Of a stretch of 64,000 bases of DNA, positions 20,536 to 29,787 are shown piece after piece. A model generated the notes under the pieces. That model was not told the origin of the DNA, did not search any database, and saw nothing but the letters and a program-made list of their open reading frames with translations. Origin of the DNA: Erysipelotrichaceae bacterium (lineage in GTDB: Bacteria; Bacillota_I; Bacilli_A; Erysipelotrichales; Erysipelotrichaceae); assembly GCA_022767445.1 (NCBI GenBank), contig JALENJ010000013.1, positions 1 through 64,000 of the forward strand, in the 5' to 3' direction. Made by a program: the position numbers and the translations under genes. How positions within the stretch are numbered: position 1 is the stretch's first letter; every line of letters begins with the position of its first letter.

Positions 20536-20844
20536 ATGGCTGATTCAGTATTCCTAATATTTGCACTACTCATCATCGTATTTTCATTTATTATTGCTTA
20601 CACTGCTAGACTACAACAGGCAAATGCCAAAACCAAAAAAGTCTTCAACAACGACTATATTCCACCAAAATCACCACTGGATTTCCCAGTACGACAGGCA
20701 CAACGTTCTATACCTACTATCATGGATCCAAACCATAGAGACGACATCAACGGTAGAAATGTAATTCACCGTGACGCACCTGAAAAAGGATATGTCGTCC
20801 TCAATGGTATCAAGCATAGAATATACGATTGTAAAGACCTATAG
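20536..20844 (+). CDS. Hypothetical membrane-anchored protein, co-oriented with SPFH gene
   Basis: 102 aa, N-terminal TM; 5 bp after SPFH gene. Confidence 0.6.
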   Translation: MADSVFLIFALLIIVFSFIIAYTARLQQANAKTKKVFNNDYIPPKSPLDFPVRQAQRSIPTIMDPNHRDDINGRNVIHRDAPEKGYVVLNGIKHRIYDCKDL

Positions 20845-20874
20845 AAAATAGTTCGTCAATGACGAACTATTTTT
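20845..20874. terminator. Bidirectional terminator between convergent genes
   Basis: AAAATAGTTCGTCA/TGACGAACTATTTT. Confidence 0.7.
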
Positions 20875-20877
20875 ATG

Positions 20878-21657
20878 TTATAGACGCTTTCCATCAAGCA
20901 CATATGGCAATGTCTTATCCATATGGTATGCATGTACAGCAGAAGCGTAAGCAGTAATCTTATCATTGAGCTTAGGAGCCACATTCACATAGAAATCATT
21001 TCTAGCCGCTTCATCCTTAAAGCCTAACATGATGGAAGCGTGTAGATGCTCTTCCTTTGGATTATCATGGGATACATTTGGTGTATTCCATGTCAGTTTA
21101 TTCCAAGGAAGATATACCTGTGTACGTAATTCCGTAATCCCTGGAATCGTGGATAATTGATCCGCAAGAACATCATTGATAAACTTCTTGAACTCGCCAC
21201 TTCCAACGCCTTCCTTGCGGCGGAAGAAAATCACATCACGTAACTGTGTCTCTGTTAGATTCTCAGTGTAATACCAACGAGAAGAGAATGGGAATCCCAT
21301 GTGCATTAAAGTACGACGGAATACATTGATCTCATCCTTGAATGCTAAACCTGTTTGTTTTGTACCACCTAAAGGTGCGAATAGCGTTTGATATGTAACC
21401 TCCGCAATTCCATCGACGCGACGATCCTCAGGAATTGAAGTTTCTAGACCCTCTGCCTGAGGCCAAAAACTATGTTCACTCTCACTTAGATGTTGTTGGC
21501 GATACTCCAACAATCCAGGTGAGGCAGCAATAATCTGCGCATGACCACCAGACCAGTAGTTCATCCCCTCTTGACGTGGTTTATCTTTACGCATCCATAA
21601 TAAGATAGATAGCGAGAATCTCTTGTTGTATTTGTTTGACATAAGTAAAACCTCCAA
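20878..21657 (-). CDS. Hypothetical protein, possible EthD-like dimeric alpha/beta-barrel
   Basis: 259-aa ORF with RBS; two repeat-like halves, weak family recognition. Confidence 0.45.
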   Translation of the reverse strand: MEVLLMSNKYNKRFSLSILLWMRKDKPRQEGMNYWSGGHAQIIAASPGLLEYRQQHLSESEHSFWPQAEGLETSIPEDRRVDGIAEVTYQTLFAPLGGTKQTGLAFKDEINVFRRTLMHMGFPFSSRWYYTENLTETQLRDVIFFRRKEGVGSGEFKKFINDVLADQLSTIPGITELRTQVYLPWNKLTWNTPNVSHDNPKEEHLHASIMLGFKDEAARNDFYVNVAPKLNDKITAYASAVHAYHMDKTLPYVLDGKRL

Positions 21658-21857
21658 TGTTTTATTTAACAGTTAGATTCTAATAAACAATTTAATTTTA
21701 TATAATATTTTTAATCAAAATATAATAATTCTTAATATATTCAGTCATCATAATCAATGGTCACATTCATCTAGTTTGTTCTCTTCGTCATCTAGATACA
21801 GCATTTCATCTTAACTGAATTCGATATCGTGACTTGCAACACCACATTTGCATTAAA

Positions 21858-21895
21858 AATAGTCATTATAGATCTATTTTGATCCATAATGACTA
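21858..21895 (-). terminator. Terminator downstream of Cof hydrolase
   Basis: AGTCATTAT ... ATAATGACT. Confidence 0.5.
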
Positions 21896-21900
21896 CTTTA

Positions 21901-22746
21901 CTAACCTAAGCTAGGAATATGTTTTAATAATGCTTTGGCAATACCATCATGATCATTATCATCTGTAATCTCATCTGCGATTGCCTTTACTTCATCTTGT
22001 GCATTTTCCATCGCAACACCAATACCAGCATACTTCAACATACTGATATCATTTCCTGCATCGCCAAAGGCGATTACTTCTTCAGGTTTGATATCAAGTT
22101 GATCAAACGCACGCTTGATGGCACTTCCCTTATCAATACCGAATGTTGTTAATTCATAGAAGAAATCGGCACTGAACATCATGGATAAACGACCTTCAAA
22201 TGGTGCAGAGATTTCCTTGTAGTGAGCGCGAAGATATTCTGGTTCCCCAACCAATAGAATTTTATTCAATGGGAAATTTACATAACTCACCAAGTCTCTT
22301 TCTTCTTTGAGAAGATAGTCGTTGATACGAGCTTCATGTTCGATTCCATTAAATCTTTGTCCACGGAATGTGACCATCGCATTGTATACATTTTCAACAA
22401 CCATGTGATCTTTCTCTATGACGACTGGATGTACATCAAATTGTTTTACATGTTGTAGTGCCTCTGTTACAATTTCCTGATCCATCGTTACATTCACAAG
22501 TTCTTCTTTCGTCATAGAGTATACGACTTTCGCACCATTTAAGCACAGATACAAGCCATGGCTTTCCTGCATATTAAGCAGTTCCCCATACTTTTCGATT
22601 CCTCTTGTGGGTCTACCACTTGCGATCACCAAGCGTATTCCCTGTGATTGTGCCTTTAAAAGTGTTTGTTTTGTCAGGGGTGTGATTTCCTTTTGACTGT
22701 TTGTTAGTGTTCCATCAATATCTAATAAAATTGCTTTTATACTCAT
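21901..22746 (-). CDS. Cof-type HAD-IIB hydrolase
   Basis: AILLDIDGTLTNSQKEI, VIASGRPTRGIE, VIAFGDAGNDISML. Confidence 0.93.
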   Translation of the reverse strand: MSIKAILLDIDGTLTNSQKEITPLTKQTLLKAQSQGIRLVIASGRPTRGIEKYGELLNMQESHGLYLCLNGAKVVYSMTKEELVNVTMDQEIVTEALQHVKQFDVHPVVIEKDHMVVENVYNAMVTFRGQRFNGIEHEARINDYLLKEERDLVSYVNFPLNKILLVGEPEYLRAHYKEISAPFEGRLSMMFSADFFYELTTFGIDKGSAIKRAFDQLDIKPEEVIAFGDAGNDISMLKYAGIGVAMENAQDEVKAIADEITDDNDHDGIAKALLKHIPSLG

Positions 22747-22757
22747 CTTCTTACCTC

Positions 22758-23024
22758 TTATTTAAAATAGAAATATCCAATTACTGCAATCCACGCCAAG
22801 ACTAATAGTGGGATGAGTACTTTAAACTTGATGTGTTTGGTCTTATGACGAAATACCTGCATACCCAAATATGCCCCAAAGGCACCACCTAGCATCGCAG
22901 ATGTAATCAGTGTATTCTCTGGAATTCTCCACATATGCCTTTGTGCACGATACTTATCAAATCCATAGAGTCCAAATGCGATTAAATTCATCGCCAGTAA
23001 GTAAATTGACATTAATTCTTTCAT
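22758..23024 (-). CDS. DUF1294 family membrane protein
   Basis: GFDKYRAQRHMWRIPENTLITSAMLGGAFGAYLGMQVFRHKTKH. Confidence 0.88.
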   Translation of the reverse strand: MKELMSIYLLAMNLIAFGLYGFDKYRAQRHMWRIPENTLITSAMLGGAFGAYLGMQVFRHKTKHIKFKVLIPLLVLAWIAVIGYFYFK

Positions 23025-23130
23025 AATGGAATATAGCGTACCATAGAACGGATGATTTTCCTATCATTTTCATCAACTTCATGTGGATTGCGTGCTATGA
23101 TAAATCCATAAATAGAACGGAGATGATAAT

Positions 23131-24609
23131 ATGCCATGTACTACTATACTCGTCGGTAAGAATGCAAGTTATGACGGATCAACTTTGATTGCACGTAATG
23201 AGGATTCAGGACCTGGCGATTTTACCCCAAAGAAGTTTACAGTTGTTCATCCTGAGGATCAACCAAAGGTTTACAAGTCTGTTTTATCCCACGTAGAGAT
23301 TCCTCTACCAAGTAACCCAATGCGTTATACATGCATGCCTGATGCGATTGCGGATAAGGGTATCTGGGGAGCAGCAGGAGTAAACTCCTGTAACGTTGCG
23401 ATGACTGCAACAGAGACAATCACATCCAATGCACGTGTTTTAGCAGCCGATCCACTTGTCGAATATATTCCAGCCAAAGGCAAAAAAGGCACAAAGGATT
23501 ATGTACCAGAAGTTGTTGGCGGTATTGGTGAAGAGGATATCGTAACACTCGTATTACCATACATTAAGAGCGCAAAAGAAGGTGTTCTACGTCTTGGAAG
23601 TATTCTTGAAGAATACGGAACATACGAAATGAATGGTATTGCCTTCCAAGACGTTGATGAAATCTGGTGGCTAGAGACCATTGGTGGACACCATTGGATG
23701 GCAAAACGTGTCAAAGATGATGAATACGTTGTCATGCCAAACCAACTAGGAATCGATCAATTTGATTTCAAAGATGCGTATGGCAAACAAAAAGAGAATC
23801 TTTGTTCAAAAGACCTCGAAAAGTTTGTAAAAGACAACCACCTAAATCTAAATCTAGATAAAGGATTCAGTGCACGTCTCGCATTTGGTTCACATACAGA
23901 CGCTGATCATGTATATAACACTCCACGTGCATGGATGATGGCACGTTACTTCAATCCATCTACAACCGAACAATATCATCCAGAGGATGATAATATCCCA
24001 TGGAGCTTTGTTCCTGAACACAAGATTACAATCGAAGATGTCAAGTACATCCTCTCACATCACTATCAGGGAACACCATATGATCCATATGGAAAACATG
24101 GTGATGATTCCAGACGTGGATCCTATCGTCCAATTGGTGTAAACCGCAACAATTTCCTATCATGCACGCAAATACGTCCATACAAGGATAAAGAGATTCA
24201 AAGTATCGAATGGATTGCCTATGGCTCTAATGTATTCAACGCATTTGTACCATTCTATGTAAACATCAACGATACACCTGAATACCTAAAGAATACGTCT
24301 ACGATTGTCACAACAGAAAACTTCTACTGGGCAAACCGTATCATTGGTGCTCTAGCAGATGCACACTTCAGCACAACTGCTTCCCCAATTGACCGCTACC
24401 AATACGCAGTTGCCACAAAGGGACATCAACTCATTCAAAAATATGATGCGTTGTTTAACCAAAAGGATGTGGATGCCAAAACACTATGTGAAAAGGCAAA
24501 TCAAGAGATTGCCGAGATGTTAAAACAAGAAACAGATAAAGTGCTGAATAAAGTATTATTTATCGCAAGCTTAGAGATGAAGAACGGATTTTCCCGTGCA
24601 GACGCATAA
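23131..24609 (+). CDS. C69 family dipeptidase
   Basis: MPCTTILVGKNASYDGSTLIARNEDSG N-terminal nucleophile Cys motif. Confidence 0.92.
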   Translation: MPCTTILVGKNASYDGSTLIARNEDSGPGDFTPKKFTVVHPEDQPKVYKSVLSHVEIPLPSNPMRYTCMPDAIADKGIWGAAGVNSCNVAMTATETITSNARVLAADPLVEYIPAKGKKGTKDYVPEVVGGIGEEDIVTLVLPYIKSAKEGVLRLGSILEEYGTYEMNGIAFQDVDEIWWLETIGGHHWMAKRVKDDEYVVMPNQLGIDQFDFKDAYGKQKENLCSKDLEKFVKDNHLNLNLDKGFSARLAFGSHTDADHVYNTPRAWMMARYFNPSTTEQYHPEDDNIPWSFVPEHKITIEDVKYILSHHYQGTPYDPYGKHGDDSRRGSYRPIGVNRNNFLSCTQIRPYKDKEIQSIEWIAYGSNVFNAFVPFYVNINDTPEYLKNTSTIVTTENFYWANRIIGALADAHFSTTASPIDRYQYAVATKGHQLIQKYDALFNQKDVDAKTLCEKANQEIAEMLKQETDKVLNKVLFIASLEMKNGFSRADA

Positions 24610-24636
24610 GAGTAGATCAAACGATCTACTCTTTTC
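24609..24636. terminator. Bidirectional terminator
   Basis: AAGAGTAGATC AAAC GATCTACTCTTTT. Confidence 0.7.
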
Positions 24637-25510
24637 TATACGTATTAAAGAATTCAATTTCATCTTGATTACATTGTCGTGCTTCTTTTCGTTTGATATC
24701 ACAATGAAAACAATGCGTTAATGGTTTATTTTGACCTGAATATGATCGATATTGAACATGTTCACTGACTAAACTTAGCTTGTCAAATAAGTGAACACTA
24801 TCCTGTCTTAAGAAGTCTCCATCACTCGTCATGATATAACAAGGAGGGAAATTTTTGGTCACATGCTTGCATACATCGATACTTGCAAGCTCTTTTTGAC
24901 TACCACCCTGTGGTAAATATGCATGCATTAAATCCTTTGTCATACCTTCTTTATCCATATCAATCAAAAACGCACCACAGTTTAGGGCAATCGCATCAAA
25001 GGCAAAATCCTTTGGTAAATCAATCTCAAACTTTTTTGCATAATCAGGATTACTCAAAAGATTACAATAGATTCCAAGTCCGTTTCCACCTGCTGAATCA
25101 CCCACCGCAAATACATGATTTACGTCAAAGTCATATGTATCACAATTTTCAAGCATCCACTTTACAACAGAATTCATGTCTTCAATCGGACTTGGAAATT
25201 GATATTCCGGCGCTAGCCGATAACTAAAGTTAATCACCGCAAAACCATATTGTGCAAGTGACATCGTATACCATTGATACACGTTCTTATCACCATATAC
25301 CCAAGCACCACCATGGAAGCTAATAATCACCGGTAACTTCCCATTATATTCCTTTGGCCGATAGACATCTAAAACTTGCCAAACAATATCATCTCCATAG
25401 CGAATATTATCATCTCTTTGTATATCATCTGGTGTCATATTTCCTTCATTTCTTTTTTGATCACCAGACGAGAAAACTTCTCTTAACTCTTCAATTGATA
25501 TCGACATCAT
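24626..25510 (-). CDS. Alpha/beta hydrolase (esterase/lipase-like)
   Basis: ISFHGGAWVYGD and VGDSAGGNG motifs. Confidence 0.88.
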   Translation of the reverse strand: MMSISIEELREVFSSGDQKRNEGNMTPDDIQRDDNIRYGDDIVWQVLDVYRPKEYNGKLPVIISFHGGAWVYGDKNVYQWYTMSLAQYGFAVINFSYRLAPEYQFPSPIEDMNSVVKWMLENCDTYDFDVNHVFAVGDSAGGNGLGIYCNLLSNPDYAKKFEIDLPKDFAFDAIALNCGAFLIDMDKEGMTKDLMHAYLPQGGSQKELASIDVCKHVTKNFPPCYIMTSDGDFLRQDSVHLFDKLSLVSEHVQYRSYSGQNKPLTHCFHCDIKRKEARQCNQDEIEFFNTYRKE

Positions 25511-25536
25511 ATCACCTCTTACATCTATTCTAACAA

Positions 25537-25563
25537 AGGAGGTTTTCTTTATGAAAACCTCCT
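25537..25563. terminator. Terminator
   Basis: AGGAGGTTTTC TTTAT GAAAACCTCCT. Confidence 0.6.
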
Positions 25564-25569
25564 GATAAC

Positions 25570-26814
25570 CTATTGTTTACTAAATAACACTTCTTTACAT
25601 ACTTTGAAGAAGTTAGGCTTATTCCCATAGTTGAGAGTACCCCAACGATAGATACGAATCGATAGTCTTGCGAATAAATAGATAAATACAATTGTTAATA
25701 CTGTCGATCCAATAACTTCATATAATGCAACACTGGTTAGTGCAAAGCGTATTGGCATTACCATGACTGAGAAGAAAGGAATCCAAGAAGCAACCTTCGT
25801 GATAATGGTATCACCATTTTGTAAGGTAGACATCGCAATTATGTAGCTCAATACAAACAAGATCATGATTGGACTAATTGCGCTATTTACATCTTCAATT
25901 CTGGATACGACTGAGCCTAATGCCGCAAAGATAAACATATACAGCAGTAAGCCAAGAACAAAGTATAGTACATACATACCTACCAATGAGAAATCCATCA
26001 TTAGCTTTAATGCAAATAATATCTGTGTTGGATATCCACTTCTAAATACTAAGAATGAAAGGAATCCAACAAGTCCTATCACCGCTATCTGTAAGAAACA
26101 AGCAGTTGTAACTGCTAATACCTTACCTATAATCAAGTTCTTTGGATCTGTTGTTGTGATTAACAACTCCATTGTGCGACTGTCCTTTTCTCTAGCAACT
26201 GCTACAGCCACAACAGATCCACTCAACAAGATGACAATATAAAGAACCAGTACATATACAAATGCTAAACCATATTGTGTTGCGGAGTTACGGCCTAGAA
26301 CTTCCTCATCCACCTGAATCTGTTCATTCTGTAATGCTTGATACTCTTGTTCGCTGACACCCATCTTGGATAAGCTCTGAGCAATCTGATGTTCCTTGAG
26401 AACTTCAGATAGCGAAGTATTCATGCCATCAAACAAGCCCTTATCATGATAGTACGTCTTATAGTGTGAAAAGTTATAGATGACATAACCGACGGACTCA
26501 TCACCATCTTGAACAGCCTGTTTTAAGTCATCCTCAGATTGATATAACTTAGACTCATCTAGATTTAACTCTTTCGCTAGTTTAGAATCCTCTACATAAT
26601 ATCCACCAGGAATTGAATCGTTGAGATAGGAAGCTCCTTCACTCGTCTCAAAGTCAGATAAACCTCCAAAGCGACTTGTCAAAGCTGGAAGAGCTGCCAA
26701 CACCATCGCTGCTACACACAAGATAATTGTTGAGACGATCATCGCTCTCTTTTTGATTTGTTGTAAGAATTCAAACTGGAATACAACTCCAAAATCACGC
26801 ATGATTTTCACCAC
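25570..26814 (-). CDS. ABC transporter permease (NatB-like)
   Basis: ABC-2 TM pattern; AREKDSRTMELLITTTDPKNLIIGKVLA. Confidence 0.88.
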   Translation of the reverse strand: MVKIMRDFGVVFQFEFLQQIKKRAMIVSTIILCVAAMVLAALPALTSRFGGLSDFETSEGASYLNDSIPGGYYVEDSKLAKELNLDESKLYQSEDDLKQAVQDGDESVGYVIYNFSHYKTYYHDKGLFDGMNTSLSEVLKEHQIAQSLSKMGVSEQEYQALQNEQIQVDEEVLGRNSATQYGLAFVYVLVLYIVILLSGSVVAVAVAREKDSRTMELLITTTDPKNLIIGKVLAVTTACFLQIAVIGLVGFLSFLVFRSGYPTQILFALKLMMDFSLVGMYVLYFVLGLLLYMFIFAALGSVVSRIEDVNSAISPIMILFVLSYIIAMSTLQNGDTIITKVASWIPFFSVMVMPIRFALTSVALYEVIGSTVLTIVFIYLFARLSIRIYRWGTLNYGNKPNFFKVCKEVLFSKQ

Positions 26815-27742
26815 CCACCTTACTTACGAAGATATCTTGTAGACTAGGACGATATTGTCCAAAGGAAATGATCTCACTTACACCCTGCAATAATTCTTTA
26901 AGAATATCATTGGATGTATATTGATCATGGTTTTCAATGATGTATTCATTGTCTTTACGTTGGAATGTCAATCCAAGTTTATTCTGTAGAATATTTTCTA
27001 CATTGGATTCATCTTCAGAGTTCACTTGTAATACCAACTTATGTTCACCCTCTTTTTTCTTGATTTCCTCTAAATCACCAGATACCAAGATATTTCCGTG
27101 ATCAATCAATGTAATCTCATCACACATCTCTTCTACATACGCCATCTGGTGGGATGAGAAGATAACAAGTTTTCCTTGTGCAACTGCTTCCTTGATCGCA
27201 TCCTTGAATATCTGTGCATTGACGGGATCAAGGCCAGAGAATGGTTCATCCAAGATGATGATATCAGGATGATTGATAAATGCTTGTGCAATCTGAATCT
27301 TCTGTTGATTACCCTTGGATAGAGTCTCTAACTTCTTATTTGTATAATCCTTCAAACCAAAATACTCAATCCAATAGAGTGCCTCTTGATTTGCGGTAGC
27401 ACCATCAGCCCCTTTTAACTTTGCAAAATATGCAAGCTGGTCCTTCAGTGTCACCTTGCCATACATACCTCTTTCTTCAGGTAGATAGCCTATACGATTC
27501 TTCTTAGGATCAAATGGTCTACCATCTAGTAAAAACTCACCTTCATTCTGTTTGAATACATTCATCAAACAACGGAAAGTCGTTGTCTTACCAGCACCAT
27601 TACGTCCTAAGAAACCCATTGCTTTTCCACTTTGTACAGAAAAGTTAATACCGTGGAGAATTTCCGTCTTATCAAAAGATTTCTTAATTCCCTTTACTTC
27701 TAGTAACATAATTTCCCCTTTCATATGTGAAATAAAATACAA
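26795..27742 (-). CDS. ABC transporter ATP-binding protein (NatA-like)
   Basis: GRNGAGKTT, LSKGNQQKIQIAQAF, IILDEPFSGLD. Confidence 0.92.
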   Translation of the reverse strand: MYFISHMKGEIMLLEVKGIKKSFDKTEILHGINFSVQSGKAMGFLGRNGAGKTTTFRCLMNVFKQNEGEFLLDGRPFDPKKNRIGYLPEERGMYGKVTLKDQLAYFAKLKGADGATANQEALYWIEYFGLKDYTNKKLETLSKGNQQKIQIAQAFINHPDIIILDEPFSGLDPVNAQIFKDAIKEAVAQGKLVIFSSHQMAYVEEMCDEITLIDHGNILVSGDLEEIKKKEGEHKLVLQVNSEDESNVENILQNKLGLTFQRKDNEYIIENHDQYTSNDILKELLQGVSEIISFGQYRPSLQDIFVSKVGGENHA

Positions 27743-27822
27743 TAACTTTATTTCTCATGGACTCATCATACTCCGTATTTGACCTACAGTCAATACTATT
27801 ATACAAAGCTCCAATTTTGTCG

Positions 27823-28659
27823 CTACTTTAGAATTCCACAACCTAAATGAATACAATTTCCATCTAATAAATACTCTTTTATAGCACGTTGTAGAGATGT
27901 TTCTTCTGCTAATTCACGATAATCGCATTCCTTTGTTCGATACACGAAATCAAAGATATCCCTAATACAGTCATATCCTTTAGAAACATCAAATAATTCA
28001 TAGAATTGATAAATATTTGAATCTTTTGAAACAAGTTGATGAATCTCAGGACTTAAGAGCCAAGAATCACAAACATATTGTGATTTTTCAACCTTAAAGT
28101 ACTGCTTGATAACATTTTTAGAAGATGCGATTGAATCAACTACCTTTAAAACTTCAAGTTTCTCATCAGATGGAATATGAATTCGAATGGTATGCATATC
28201 TACATATTCATACTGTAATCGTCCAACTTCCACAAGACGCACATTGATAAAGTAAGTTCCCCAAATCATTTGTGATATACGTATCGATTTTAATTTTCTT
28301 TGGACGATATCCTTTGTAAGTACTTCCTTCATCCTCGTCTTGTGGATAGATTGTTGTACCTCATCAAACTGATGCTTTTCCATATTCTTTTGGTGTAGTT
28401 GACATCCACATAGTAATGCAACACTTGTCACAAAAGGATGGACTGACTGATGAAATAATTCTTTAGCGCTTTCAATTGACCAAAGGCGATTGAGCTTCTG
28501 CGTTTTATCAACATATAAAACATCTAAAAGCTCTTCAAATTTTTGCATTAAGCCATTGTCAGTTTTAATAGTTTTCATGCATGCATAACATTGGTTACGA
28601 TACCAATCATCGCTGATGCCATAATACGATAAGGCATTATCTATGATTTCTTTATTCAT
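27823..28659 (-). CDS. Acyltransferase-domain protein (GNAT_C/NAT_N-like)
   Basis: GRLQYEYVDMHTIRIHIPSDEKL ... CDSWLLSPEIHQLVSKDSNIYQFYELFDV. Confidence 0.65.
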   Translation of the reverse strand: MNKEIIDNALSYYGISDDWYRNQCYACMKTIKTDNGLMQKFEELLDVLYVDKTQKLNRLWSIESAKELFHQSVHPFVTSVALLCGCQLHQKNMEKHQFDEVQQSIHKTRMKEVLTKDIVQRKLKSIRISQMIWGTYFINVRLVEVGRLQYEYVDMHTIRIHIPSDEKLEVLKVVDSIASSKNVIKQYFKVEKSQYVCDSWLLSPEIHQLVSKDSNIYQFYELFDVSKGYDCIRDIFDFVYRTKECDYRELAEETSLQRAIKEYLLDGNCIHLGCGILK

Positions 28660-29785
28660 ATAGTTCCACAATCTTTAATAAATCATCTACGACAAGTGTA
28701 TCTTCATAGAGCGGTGTTACCGGAGTATCTCCATCCAAGAATAGGATACATTTAATTCCAGCTCTCTTTCCCGCTTCTTCATCTAAACGACGATCACCAA
28801 CATATGTGCAATACTCTGGATTCAACTTAAATTTATCTAGCAGATAACGAAGTCCTTCTGGATTTGGTTTTTTCGCAAAACCATCATCACCGGTAATGAT
28901 ATAACTTATATACTCCGCAATCCCTAAATCTTCCAAAACTTGTTTTGCGGTGTGGTCTTTATGTGTGTATACATAATTTCTAACACCCTTACGTTTTAAT
29001 AACTGTAATGTTTGTTTAGCGTTCTTGATTAAATTTACTTTATCATTATCTGCATCCTGTAAAGTTGTGTAATACTGATACACCATTTCAAACTGCAATC
29101 CTTCTTTCTCTGCAAATTCACGAATAAATTGATGTACAGAATGAACTATGACATATTTACGAAGGTATTCACGGTCATATGTATGACCGTAATGCGCCAT
29201 TGTTTCTTGTAAACTATCTAAAATTACATCATAGGATTCTAGCAACGTCCCATCTAAATCCCATATACATGCATGGATTGGTTTGATTGGTAGCCTTGTG
29301 TATACCTCTTCTTCATCATCGTGGTGGATATATGCCCCATTTGCGAGTTGGACATGTAGAGATGCTGGATTATCTTTGCGGGAAGCCATATAAATTTCAT
29401 CCTCACGAATCACATCTTTTGCGATATCCAATAATAGTGCTAATCCTTTCTTTGCATAACCTTGATTTCGATACGCCGGTAAAATACCATAGCCGATATG
29501 CCCTGATCCATTTCGTAAATGTTCATTTAGATAATGTCTTACCTTATATACACCAACGATATGATTCTCTTCCCACAGAAAATAATATGTTTGTGGCACA
29601 TGACCAGGTTTTAAATCGATGCCGTTTGCGATATTAATTAGCTTCGTCATTGTTTCATGCATGAATGTTTCTTTATCAATTCCATAGTATGGATTCATAA
29701 AGCCATTTTCATCTTCTGGTAAATCTTTTAACACTTGGTATATAGCATCCGCATCTTGCCAATTTAATTCTCGTATTTCTAACAT
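28652..29785 (-). CDS. GNAT acetyltransferase - HAD phosphatase fusion
   Basis: N-term GHIGYGILPAYRNQGYAKKGLALLLDIA; C-term ACIWDLDGTLLESYDVILDSL ... YVGDRRLDEEAGKRAGI. Confidence 0.88.
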   Translation of the reverse strand: MLEIRELNWQDADAIYQVLKDLPEDENGFMNPYYGIDKETFMHETMTKLINIANGIDLKPGHVPQTYYFLWEENHIVGVYKVRHYLNEHLRNGSGHIGYGILPAYRNQGYAKKGLALLLDIAKDVIREDEIYMASRKDNPASLHVQLANGAYIHHDDEEEVYTRLPIKPIHACIWDLDGTLLESYDVILDSLQETMAHYGHTYDREYLRKYVIVHSVHQFIREFAEKEGLQFEMVYQYYTTLQDADNDKVNLIKNAKQTLQLLKRKGVRNYVYTHKDHTAKQVLEDLGIAEYISYIITGDDGFAKKPNPEGLRYLLDKFKLNPEYCTYVGDRRLDEEAGKRAGIKCILFLDGDTPVTPLYEDTLVVDDLLKIVELYE

Positions 29786-29787
29786 AC

